Assembly (NCBI GenBank): GCA_910587465.1
Contig: CAJUMS010000051.1
Location: 1-18,527 of the forward strand
Direction of reading: 5' to 3'
DNA length: 18,527 nt
Source: an uncultured Oscillospiraceae bacterium
GTDB lineage: Bacteria > Bacillota > Clostridia > Oscillospirales > Ruminococcaceae
The stretch's first letter is position 1. Each line of letters begins with the position of its first letter. Below, piece after piece: positions 8,007 to 14,467 of the stretch. The translations under genes were made by a program, and so were the position numbers. The notes below the pieces were generated by a model that saw only the letters and a program-made list of their open reading frames with translations, was not told where the DNA came from and did no database searches.

Positions 8007-8630
8007 TTATTTTTCTTTGTTTTCAAACACAAGCTCGACCCAGCTTTTAACAAAAAAATTCATTATACGCGTCATTGTTTTGACCGCCTTTTTCTCGTTC
8101 GGCTCGTGAGTTATGAGATGAACAAATGCGTCAACAATCATATGAGAGAGCCAATGCAGCATATATGAATTCACACGCTTATCCGGGAGCTGCCGAGCCA
8201 TAACCCTCGCCATTGAGCGGAAGGCTTTGTCAATCATATCAGCCATTTCGTCAACACAACGCTCAAAACGCGTGTCCTGCGCTTTTGTGAGCAGCAGCAT
8301 AAACGGGTCGCGGTTTGTGTAAAGATGATGTATCAGCGCCGAGGAAAGCGCGTCGTGACCGTTCTCAATATGCTTGTACATTTCGGACAGCGGGATTTCA
8401 TGCTCCGCAGCAAAATGCTCCAGCAGCAGCTTCTTCAGTTCGTTAAAGGGCTGTTCAACGATTGCCGCGAACAAATCTTCCTTGTCATTGAAAAAGAAAT
8501 ACAACGCGCCCGTCGTAACTCCCGCGCCCGCGCATATCTTACGCAGCGAAGCTTTCATGTAGCCCTTTTCCGAAAACTCCGCGAGCGCGCTTTCCAAAAG
8601 CCGCTCTTTTGTTTCTTTACTATCGTCCAA
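8007..8630 (-). CDS. TetR-family transcriptional regulator (first copy)
   Basis: One-component repressor of 207 residues with an N-terminal helix-turn-helix (about 26-45, ASLRKICAGAGVTTGALYFFF) and an all-helical ligand-binding C-terminus, normal length for the family. I prefer the TTG start at 8630: AAGGGG (8638-8643) lies 7 bases upstream, and this leaves the palindrome 8647-8659 in the untranslated leader. The longer frame from ATG 8648 would begin inside that operator without a ribosome site. A consensus promoter lies at 8671-8699. The gene is followed by the MacB-type operon, whose upstream region carries the same palindrome, so it is likely both self-regulated and a regulator of that operon. 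The ligand is unknown. Confidence 0.92.
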   Translation of the reverse strand: MDDSKETKERLLESALAEFSEKGYMKASLRKICAGAGVTTGALYFFFNDKEDLFAAIVEQPFNELKKLLLEHFAAEHEIPLSEMYKHIENGHDALSSALIHHLYTNRDPFMLLLTKAQDTRFERCVDEMADMIDKAFRSMARVMARQLPDKRVNSYMLHWLSHMIVDAFVHLITHEPNEKKAVKTMTRIMNFFVKSWVELVFENKEK

Positions 8631-8646
8631 TTGATTGCCCCTTAAC

Positions 8647-8659
8647 ATAACATCGTTAT
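8647..8659. promoter_or_regulatory. Probable TetR autoregulatory operator
   Basis: ATAACATCGTTAT is an inverted repeat (ATAAC-ATC-GTTAT) located about 11 bases downstream of the -10 box of the first tetR gene and before its ribosome site. It matches the palindromes at 7951-7965 and 14343-14355 with one deviation. Confidence 0.6.
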
Positions 8660-8670
8660 TCTACTAATAT

Positions 8671-8699
8671 ACTTTACCATATTTTTTTCAAAATGTCAA
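8671..8699 (-). promoter_or_regulatory. Promoter of the first tetR
   Basis: Minus-strand TTGACA (8694-8699), 17-base spacer, TAAAGT (8671-8676). It diverges from the plus-strand promoter at 8740-8768, so the two face away from each other across about 40 AT-rich bases. Confidence 0.75.
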
Positions 8700-8739
8700 G
8701 AGGGTTTTTAAAAAATTTTGAATAAAATAAAAAAAGCTA

Positions 8740-8768
8740 TTGACAACCGGAATATGATGTGTTATAAT
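8740..8768 (+). promoter_or_regulatory. Promoter of the DUF3793-flavodoxin operon
   Basis: TTGACA (8740-8745) and TATAAT (8763-8768) with a 17-base spacer. The palindrome copy 4 begins 10 bases after the -10 box, so a bound repressor would cover the transcription start. This is the same geometry as at the CydD-like promoter. Confidence 0.88.
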
Positions 8769-8778
8769 AAACACGTGA

Positions 8779-8794
8779 GTTAGTTAATGCTAAC
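8779..8794 (+). promoter_or_regulatory. Palindromic operator, copy 4
   Basis: GTTAGTTAATGCTAAC, extended by two further pairs (GA...TC) to 8-bp arms. It lies at the expected transcription start of the DUF3793-flavodoxin operon. The one inner asymmetry is U-G in the sense RNA. Together with copy 5 it makes a double-site control region, as at the CydD-like pair. Confidence 0.75.
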
Positions 8795-8842
8795 TCTTAG
8801 GTTTGCCGACTTGTTTGTGCCGGCAATTTTCTTAGTTGCCAA

Positions 8843-8858
8843 GTTAGTGCAGGCTAAC
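8843..8858 (+). promoter_or_regulatory. Palindromic operator, copy 5
   Basis: GTTAGTGCAGGCTAAC, 30 bases before the DUF3793 start codon. Same 6-4-6 pattern, with the inner asymmetry again U-G in the sense transcript. Between copies 4 and 5 a weak hairpin (8803-8826) is followed by TTTTCTT. Confidence 0.7.
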
Positions 8859-8888
8859 GTATAAGCAGTGAAACACGGAGGAGCGCAT

Positions 8889-9455
8889 ATGAATTTATCC
8901 GAAAGCATTGAAAGAAGCCTGATACGGCATTGTTCGCCTACTCTCGCGTCCTTAAAGACGGCAAGTCTTTTTACGCTTGGATTTACCTGTCCGCAGGAAC
9001 TGAACGAGGTTCTTGGTGAGTGGAATAAACGCTTATCCGACAAGGGCGTTGCTATGATCCCGCTTCGGGAAGCGGATAATCGCGCTTTGATCTACGTTTT
9101 CAGAATAAACAAGCTTCGCGAGGAGCTGCGCTGTCCTAAGATAAGGCGCTTTCTTCTAAGCAACGGGTACGGCGGTTCGGATATCGGAACGGCGCTTTCC
9201 ACGCTGAGAGCGCATTTGACCGAGCTTGAAGATTTCCCGCACGAGATCGGGATATTCCTCGGATACCCTCTTGACGATGTGATCGGCTTCATCACAAACA
9301 AAGGACAAAATTGTAAATGCACGGGATGTTGGAAAGTGTATTGCAACGAGTGCGAGGCTGCAAAGACCTTCGCACGTTATAAGAAATGCGAAACGGTCTA
9401 TATGCGGCTATGGGAACAGGGAAGGAGTGTTATGCAGCTTACCGTGGCTGCTTGA
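8889..9455 (+). CDS. DUF3793 family protein
   Basis: Soluble 188-residue protein that I recognise as DUF3793, a Firmicutes family without known biochemical function, often seen next to flavodoxin genes. Family hallmarks visible are HCSPTLA at 14-20, a central ALIYVFR (66-72), FPHEIGIFLGYPLDDV (116-131) and the GCWKVY block (146-151). Nine cysteines are present, five of them packed as C-x-C-x2-C-x4-C-x2-C at 142-155, which may hold a metal or take part in redox chemistry. There are no membrane segments or signal peptide. ATG 8889 has GGAGGAG upstream; an in-frame GTG at 8868 would give seven more residues but lacks a ribosome site. It is first in an operon with flavodoxin (57-base gap), under a consensus promoter with two palindromic operators, pointing to a role in metal limitation. 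Confidence 0.88.
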   Translation: MNLSESIERSLIRHCSPTLASLKTASLFTLGFTCPQELNEVLGEWNKRLSDKGVAMIPLREADNRALIYVFRINKLREELRCPKIRRFLLSNGYGGSDIGTALSTLRAHLTELEDFPHEIGIFLGYPLDDVIGFITNKGQNCKCTGCWKVYCNECEAAKTFARYKKCETVYMRLWEQGRSVMQLTVAA

Positions 9456-9512
9456 CCATATATTTTTGGGGGGCGTAAAGCGCTTTCCCGGCAACGAAAG
9501 GAGTTTTACATA

Positions 9513-9935
9513 ATGAGTAAAATAGCGGTAGTTTATTGGAGCGGTACGGGTAATACGGAATCTATGGCATTTAAAGTCGCCGAAGGCGCAAAAGCCGCAG
9601 GTGCGGAGGTTACGAGCTTTACCGCGGCGGAATTCAGCGCCGATCTGATGGACAGCTTTGACGCAATAGCGTTCGGCTGCCCGTCAATGGGATCGGAGCA
9701 GCTTGAGGAAAGCGAATTCGAGCCGATGTTCGCAAGCTGCGAGCCAAAGCTCGGCGGCAAGAAGATCGCGTTGTTCGGTTCATACGGTTGGGGTGACGGA
9801 GAATGGATGCGAAGCTGGGAGGAATCCTGTATAGCAAAAGGAGCGGTTCTTGCCTGTGACAGCGTGATCTGTAACGAAGCACCCGATGCGGAGGCGGAAG
9901 CAGCTTGCGTAAATCTTGGCAAGGCTTTGGTATAG
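9513..9935 (+). CDS. Flavodoxin (short-chain)
   Basis: Cytoplasmic FMN electron carrier of 140 residues that can replace ferredoxin when iron is scarce. The phosphate-binding loop SGTGNT is at residues 10-15 right after the first strand (KIAVVYW). The FMN loops follow at about 55-64 (GCPSMGSEQL, where acidic/aromatic residues are usual) and 87-98 (GSYGWGDGEWMR), typical of clostridial flavodoxins. Length is normal for the short-chain type, which lacks the extra loop. AAGGAG (9498-9503) precedes ATG 9513. It is the last gene of the operon begun by DUF3793 and is followed by a good intrinsic terminator. Its place behind the palindromic operators is the best clue that those operators respond to iron. 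Confidence 0.95.
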   Translation: MSKIAVVYWSGTGNTESMAFKVAEGAKAAGAEVTSFTAAEFSADLMDSFDAIAFGCPSMGSEQLEESEFEPMFASCEPKLGGKKIALFGSYGWGDGEWMRSWEESCIAKGAVLACDSVICNEAPDAEAEAACVNLGKALV

Positions 9936-9963
9936 TTACGTGTTTTGCGGCATCGGTTAAAAG

Positions 9964-9994
9964 AAAAAGGTCGGGGAAACTCCACGACCTTTTT
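9964..9994 (+). terminator. Terminator of the DUF3793-flavodoxin operon
   Basis: AAAAAGGTCG (9964-9973) pairs with CGACCTTTTT (9985-9994), with a partly paired GGG/CTC interior, and the 3' arm runs into a T-tract. It starts 28 bases after the flavodoxin stop. The A/T symmetry would let it work from both sides. Confidence 0.88.
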
Positions 9995-10007
9995 TATATC
10001 AAGAATA

Positions 10008-10071
10008 CCTATTGCGAAACCTGTTTTTGCCGCAAATCCGCACAAGTGCCGTTCTTCCCGATAAGCTCGGA
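10008..10071 (-). pseudogene. Remnant of an ABC half-transporter 3' end
   Basis: This 64-base stretch matches the last 20 codons plus stop of the half-transporter gene ending at 14468 (region 14467-14530), with 57 of 64 bases identical by hand count. Read on the minus strand it encodes SELIGKNGTCADLRQKQVSQ and then TAG. Similarity stops just upstream after a GGTAC shared by both, and nothing of the ATPase domain is left. It looks like the tail of a former paralogue lost by deletion, or a stray duplication. It is not part of any intact gene. Confidence 0.8.
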
Positions 10072-10081
10072 GTACCTATGA

Positions 10082-10108
10082 GCGGCGCGGAGTAAAATCC
10101 CGCGCCGC
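10082..10108. repeat. GC-rich hairpin downstream of ABC pair
   Basis: GCGGCGCGG (10082-10090) and CCGCGCCGC (10100-10108) form a perfect 9-bp stem with a 9-base loop, 28 bases past the stop of the half-transporter gene ending at 10137. There is no T-run on the minus strand, so it may be a weak or Rho-type terminator, an mRNA end stabiliser, or debris next to the gene remnant. Confidence 0.55.
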
Positions 10109-10136
10109 CGACTATGCACCGCAACTGTACGCTGCT

Positions 10137-11870
10137 TTACTTCAGCGTCCACTCCGCGCTTTCGGTCTGGAGCTTCGCCATTCGCGCAAAAATACCGTTT
10201 TGTTTAAGCAGTTCGCTTGGAGCGCCTTGCTCCGCGACCTTTCCGTCAGACAGCACGACTATCTTGTCGGCGTTGGCGACCGTCCTCATTCGGTGCGCGA
10301 TAACAAGTACGGTCTTGTTCCTGATAAGCCTTGATAGCGCACTTTGTATCGCTGTTTCGTTTTCCACGTCGAGCGAGGCGGTTGCCTCGTCAAGCAGTAT
10401 TATTGGTGCGTCTTTCAAGAACGCGCGGGCTATCGAAATTCGCTGACGTTCGCCGCCCGATAGCTCGCAGCCGTTCTCGCCGATTTTCGTGTCATACTTT
10501 TCGGGCAGTTTTTCGGCAAATTCGTCGACGTTCGCAAGCTTTGCCGCCGCTAAAACCTCCTCGTCCGACGTGTCTTTTTTTCCGATGCGGATATTTTCCA
10601 TAACGGTATTATCGAACAGCGTTACGTCTTGAAAAACTATCGAATATAAGCTCATCAAAGCTTCGGGATTGACGGTTGAAATGTCCGTGCCGCCGACCGT
10701 TATTTTGCCGCGTTCAATATCCCAAAATCTCGCGGCAAGCCGTGAAACGGTCGTTTTTCCGCCGCCCGACGGTCCTACCAGAGCGGTGACCTCGCCCTGC
10801 TTCGCGGTAAACGTTACGTTATCGAGAACCGTTTCGCCGTTCTTGTAAGAAAAACCTACGCTGTCGAAACTTATATCGCAGTTTTTGTTGGAAAGCTCGG
10901 TGCTGCCGCCTTGAATTTCGCAGTCAAGGATTTCGTTCATACGCTCTATATTAGAATTTGTGGCGATTATCGCAGCGAGGTTTTGCAGCGTACCCTCAAG
11001 CGGATCGTATAATCTCGAAACCACAAGCAGGAACATAAAAAACGTCAGCACGTCAAGCTCTCCGCGCGTTAGCAGATACGCTCCGACAAGCGCGGTCGTC
11101 GCAATTCCGAGACGCAGAACCAATCCCGCCGACACGACAAACGCCGCCGTGCCAAGTTCCGATATGATGAGCCGATGTTCAACGCCGCGGATTTTTTCGT
11201 GCAAGCCTTTAAGATATTTGCGCTCAGCGTTGTTTGAGCGCAGGTCGCTCATACATTCCATACACTCTTGTATTCCGTCCTCGCAGGCGATTTTCGCGCT
11301 CATTGATTTTTTTGAAAGTCCGCGCTGTACCTTGGACGCGAACCCCACGATAGCGAAAGCCACGGGCAGCACCCAAACCGCCGCAAGCCCCATTTTCCAA
11401 TCAAAGAAAAGCGTTGAGAGCGCGATGACCGTTGTGGAAAGCGCCGCGCCGATAAGCGGAGAAACGAAATGTGACTGACTTGCTTCAAGCACCGCGCAGT
11501 CGTTCATGATCGCGGACGTTAGGTCGGCGAGGTCTTTTTTGCCGAAAAACGACAGCGGGATACGGCGCAGCTTTTCGGCAAGGGAAATTCGCCGAACGCC
11601 CGTTTCAAGATAAGTTGCAAGGTAAGTTCCGTTATACTCAAAACGCGTCGCAAGCAAAATAAACGCGGAACAGATAACGATACCGATTATGAAAAACGGA
11701 AGTTTTGAAACGCTCAAATCTCCGCTCAAAAGCTCGCGAACGAGCATATAGAGCAGTCCGACGGGCAGCATAAACGAGACGTTTTGCAGCGCGCAGAACA
11801 GCCCGCCCTTTATCACGTCGACGGCGCCCTTATGCGACAGCGCAAATCTTCTTTGAAGATACTTTACCAT
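10137..11870 (-). CDS. ABC half-transporter, YbtPQ/IrtAB-like pair, partner 2
   Basis: Permease-ATPase fusion of 577 residues; helices occupy about 20-300. Walker A GPSGGGKTT is at 366-374, Q-loop Gln 414, signature LSGGERQR 470-477, Walker B IILLDEATASLD with Glu 495, and H-loop His 526, so the ATPase appears competent. ATG 11870 has AAAGGAGG 7 bases upstream, inside the end of the preceding gene. The two genes are 2 bases apart and surely form a heterodimer. The longer frame from 11924 overlaps the neighbour and has no ribosome site. Exporter-fold pairs of this kind in Firmicutes are usually annotated as multidrug exporters, but YbtPQ and IrtAB show the same fold can import metal-siderophores. 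Operator copy 6 and nearby iron-response genes favour that second view; direct proof is absent. Confidence 0.9.
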   Translation of the reverse strand: MVKYLQRRFALSHKGAVDVIKGGLFCALQNVSFMLPVGLLYMLVRELLSGDLSVSKLPFFIIGIVICSAFILLATRFEYNGTYLATYLETGVRRISLAEKLRRIPLSFFGKKDLADLTSAIMNDCAVLEASQSHFVSPLIGAALSTTVIALSTLFFDWKMGLAAVWVLPVAFAIVGFASKVQRGLSKKSMSAKIACEDGIQECMECMSDLRSNNAERKYLKGLHEKIRGVEHRLIISELGTAAFVVSAGLVLRLGIATTALVGAYLLTRGELDVLTFFMFLLVVSRLYDPLEGTLQNLAAIIATNSNIERMNEILDCEIQGGSTELSNKNCDISFDSVGFSYKNGETVLDNVTFTAKQGEVTALVGPSGGGKTTVSRLAARFWDIERGKITVGGTDISTVNPEALMSLYSIVFQDVTLFDNTVMENIRIGKKDTSDEEVLAAAKLANVDEFAEKLPEKYDTKIGENGCELSGGERQRISIARAFLKDAPIILLDEATASLDVENETAIQSALSRLIRNKTVLVIAHRMRTVANADKIVVLSDGKVAEQGAPSELLKQNGIFARMAKLQTESAEWTLK

Positions 11871-11872
11871 TT

Positions 11873-13642
11873 TTAAACCTCCTTTGCAACTTTCCACTCG
11901 GCGGAGCTTTGATAATCCGCCCACATTTTCGAGAACAGCCCGCGCGAATTTTTCAGCTCGTCAAACGTGCCTTTCTCGCGGATTTTTCCGTCCTCTATAA
12001 CGAAAATCCTGTCAACATTCCGCACGGTTGAGAGCCTGTGCGCTATCATTATAACCGTTTTGTTTCTCGCAAGCTCGTTCATCGCCGCCTGGACCTTTAC
12101 TTCGTTGTCGGGATCGGCAAACGCCGTCGCCTCGTCCAGAATGATTATCGGTGTGTTCTTCAAAAACGCCCTTGCTATTGCTATCCGTTGAGCCTCGCCA
12201 CCCGAAAGATATACGCCCTTCGAGCCTATCACCGTATTTATCCCGTCCGGGAATTTTTCGATTATATCCGCGCATTGAGCCGCTTTCAAAGCCGCCGTGA
12301 CCTCCTCGTCCGTAGCGTTAGGATTTCCTAACCTCACGTTATCGAAAATGGACGCTTTAATAAGCTTGCTGTTCTGGAACACGAACGACACCGTGTTCAT
12401 AAGCTCCTCTTTGGCAATGTTTTTGATGTTCACGCCGCCTATTTTAATCTCTCCCGAATTAACGTCAAAGAATCTTGCGATTAGGCTTGCAAGCGTCGAT
12501 TTACCACCGCCCGAAGGACCGACAAACGCCGCCTTTTCGCCTGATTTTATTTCAAGCGAAATGTTATCGACCGCGTTTTTCCTGCCATCGTAGCTGAATG
12601 CTGCGTTTTTCAAAACAATGGAGTTGTCCTGCGGGTGCTGTCTGTTTTGCGGCTCGGAAAGCGGTTTCAGATCAAGCACGCCGTCTATTCGCGCAAGCGC
12701 GTCCGCTACGACCATTTGGTTCTCGCTCATAAACATCAGTTTTGTCATAGTGAGCGTAATAACGGGCGTAATGATAATGTAAAAGAGCATATTCAGCAGA
12801 AAATCGGGCGTTACGTTTCCGCCTCCGAGCCAGAACGCGCCGAGTATCAGAAACGCGAAAACGCCGTTTACCGCAAGCGTATAAAAGCACATCGGACCGC
12901 CCAGATCGTTGGTATAGGCAATCGTCCACTTTTCGTAATTATCGATGGTTCTCTTGAATTTTTTGAACGAGAAAACCGTCTGTCCGAACGTTTTTACAAC
13001 GGGTATCCCGCGGACGTACTCCACCGCCTCGTTCGACATATCGGCTAGCGCGTTCTGATATTCCGTCATTTTGCGCTGCATTTCCTTGCCCGTCATCCTT
13101 GTCATACAGAGAAATCCTACAAAGACGGGCACCAGGCTAAGCAGCCCCAATCTCCAATCGAAAATAAATAGCAGCAGGAGCATTCCTATAACCGTGAAAA
13201 TCGCCTTGGACTTGTCGGGCAACTGGTGCGCGAGGTAGGTTTCCGCCGCGCCCGCGGTTTCGGTGATAGTTCGGCGCAGCTTGCCGCTGCCAATCTTCTC
13301 GATCTCGCCCGTGGGCAATTTCGAGATGTGGTCTGTCATTTTAATACGCATATTAGTGGCAATCCTGAACGCCGCCAAATGCGAACACATCAGCCCCGTG
13401 ATATACACCAGAACAGCTGCGACCGCCCATAAAACTGCGCTCCAACCGTAGCCTGTGATATTCCGCGCTTCGGAAAAATTCGGCGATACCTCGATCACCT
13501 CTTTCAGAATACGCCAGATGTACCAAAACGGCACGAGCGCGATAAGCGCGCTTAAACCCGCGAAAACCCACGACAGATACGTGAGTATTTTTCTCTTTCC
13601 CGCATACCCCAAAAGCCGCGGGAGATTTGATTTTTTCTTCAA
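11873..13642 (-). CDS. ABC half-transporter, YbtPQ/IrtAB-like pair, partner 1
   Basis: Permease-ATPase fusion of 589 residues, first gene of the second half-transporter pair. Helices lie near 20-45, 68-90, 148-180 and 250-305. Walker A GPSGGGKST is at 375-383, Q-loop Gln 423, signature LSGGEAQR 479-486, Walker B IIILDEATAFAD (499-510) with Glu 504, and H-loop His 535. The DEATAFADPDNE wording, rather than DEATASLD, is one I associate with siderophore-type half-transporters. The start is TTG at 13642, supported by AAGGAGG 8 bases upstream and an MKKKSN-type N-terminus. The palindrome copy 6 (13661-13676) lies just before that ribosome site, and the second tetR ends 22 bases beyond it in the same direction. 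The pair may thus be read from the tetR promoter, as I saw no convincing promoter in the short gap. Confidence 0.9.
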   Translation of the reverse strand: MKKKSNLPRLLGYAGKRKILTYLSWVFAGLSALIALVPFWYIWRILKEVIEVSPNFSEARNITGYGWSAVLWAVAAVLVYITGLMCSHLAAFRIATNMRIKMTDHISKLPTGEIEKIGSGKLRRTITETAGAAETYLAHQLPDKSKAIFTVIGMLLLLFIFDWRLGLLSLVPVFVGFLCMTRMTGKEMQRKMTEYQNALADMSNEAVEYVRGIPVVKTFGQTVFSFKKFKRTIDNYEKWTIAYTNDLGGPMCFYTLAVNGVFAFLILGAFWLGGGNVTPDFLLNMLFYIIITPVITLTMTKLMFMSENQMVVADALARIDGVLDLKPLSEPQNRQHPQDNSIVLKNAAFSYDGRKNAVDNISLEIKSGEKAAFVGPSGGGKSTLASLIARFFDVNSGEIKIGGVNIKNIAKEELMNTVSFVFQNSKLIKASIFDNVRLGNPNATDEEVTAALKAAQCADIIEKFPDGINTVIGSKGVYLSGGEAQRIAIARAFLKNTPIIILDEATAFADPDNEVKVQAAMNELARNKTVIMIAHRLSTVRNVDRIFVIEDGKIREKGTFDELKNSRGLFSKMWADYQSSAEWKVAKEV

Positions 13643-13660
13643 TGTAATTACCTCCTTACA

Positions 13661-13676
13661 ATTAGCTTAGGCTAAC
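13661..13676 (-). promoter_or_regulatory. Palindromic operator, copy 6
   Basis: Plus-strand ATTAGCTTAGGCTAAC, 18 bases before the TTG start of the second half-transporter pair and 5 bases beyond its ribosome site. The outer asymmetric pair becomes G-U in the minus-strand transcript, and a flanking A-U pair extends the stem. It lies between the second tetR and the ABC pair. Confidence 0.7.
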
Positions 13677-13698
13677 TTATGCGTAAAATTAAAGGGCT

Positions 13699-14316
13699 TT
13701 ACTGCCCCATAATTTTCATCCAGCCCGCGCTTTGAAAATCCCAAAGCTGACTTAAATAATTACGCGCTTTATCAAGCGGCATTTCGTGCCGGATTACCTC
13801 AAAGAATGCGTTCAGCATACCCGTCGCCAGAATGTGTTCAAGCTGTCTGTCGATTGGCGGTGCGGGCCTGCCGAGCTTTTCAAGCGTTTCGTAATAGCGG
13901 TAGGTCGCCTCCACTTCCAGCTCTACCATTTCGTCGATCATAAACGCGTATTTTGTTCCCTCGGAACATTCCAAAATCAGCTTTATTTCGTTAAGATTTT
14001 TACAGCAATATTCGAGAATATCCGACATTGCTTTTTGAGAGAACATTCCCATATTGCGCGGCTGCTCCTCAAAAGAAAGCTCGGTAAATTTTTTGTGAAA
14101 GGTTTTGTAAACCCTCATAATATGCTTGTAAACCTTGTCTACAAGCGATTTGAACAGATCTTCCTTGCTCCCGTAGTAGCCGTAAAACGCGCCCGTGGTA
14201 ACTCCCGCGGTCTTGACGATATTACGCAGGGAGGCGCTTTTAAATCCCTTTTCAAGGAACTCCTCCATTGCGGCTTTATGAATTAAATTAAGCGTGGATC
14301 TATCATTTTCGGACAT
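13699..14316 (-). CDS. TetR-family transcriptional regulator (second copy)
   Basis: Repressor of 205 residues with helix-turn-helix at about 27-46 (SASLRNIVKTAGVTTGAFYGYY) followed by KEDLF, a form very close to the first TetR (VTTGALYFFFNDKEDLF). The rest is a helical ligand-binding domain without recognisable specificity. ATG 14316 is preceded by GAGGTGAT at proper distance; the longer frame reaching 14502 runs through the promoter and is not credible. A consensus promoter (14354-14382) overlaps a palindrome like those near the first tetR, so it is probably autoregulated. It lies directly upstream of, and in the same direction as, the half-transporter pair 10137-13642, and may control that pair together with the RTTAGY palindrome. 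Confidence 0.93.
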   Translation of the reverse strand: MSENDRSTLNLIHKAAMEEFLEKGFKSASLRNIVKTAGVTTGAFYGYYGSKEDLFKSLVDKVYKHIMRVYKTFHKKFTELSFEEQPRNMGMFSQKAMSDILEYCCKNLNEIKLILECSEGTKYAFMIDEMVELEVEATYRYYETLEKLGRPAPPIDRQLEHILATGMLNAFFEVIRHEMPLDKARNYLSQLWDFQSAGWMKIMGQ

Positions 14317-14342
14317 TTTATCACCTCGTATAACACTGCTAT

Positions 14343-14355
14343 GTAACAATGTTAT
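14343..14355. promoter_or_regulatory. Probable TetR operator at second tetR promoter
   Basis: GTAACAATGTTAT, core TAACA-A-TGTTA, overlaps the -10 box of the second tetR. A further half-site (TATAACACTG, 14330-14339) lies downstream and pairs outwardly with TGTTATA. It closely matches the site at 7951-7965, suggesting the two TetR proteins recognise similar DNA. Confidence 0.65.
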
Positions 14356-14382
14356 AATAGCACAAAATTCTTGATTTGTCAA
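14354..14382 (-). promoter_or_regulatory. Promoter of the second tetR
   Basis: Minus-strand TTGACA (14377-14382), 17-base spacer, TATTAT (14354-14359). The TetR-type palindrome overlaps the -10 box. Confidence 0.83.
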
Positions 14383-14416
14383 GTGCTTTTTGTAAAAAAA
14401 TTTAAAATACACAGAT

Positions 14417-14458
14417 AAAACAATAACGGATTCGCAAAGAACTGCGAAGCCGTTATTG
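14417..14458 (-). terminator. Terminator of the third half-transporter pair
   Basis: Minus-strand CAATAACGG (14458-14450) pairs with CCGTTATTG (14429-14421). An inner TTCGCA/TGCGAA stem makes a near-continuous 15-bp hairpin with a 6-base loop, followed by TTTT (14420-14417). It lies 9 bases past the stop codon at 14468. Confidence 0.85.
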
Positions 14459-14467
14459 TCAAATGTC

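Noticed and set aside
8631..8648. ATG 8648 as start of the first tetR
   Set aside because: It falls inside the probable operator without a ribosome site; TTG 8630 has AAGGGG at the right distance.
8868..8888. GTG 8868 as start of the DUF3793 gene
   Set aside because: The GGAGGAG lies after it and points to ATG 8889.
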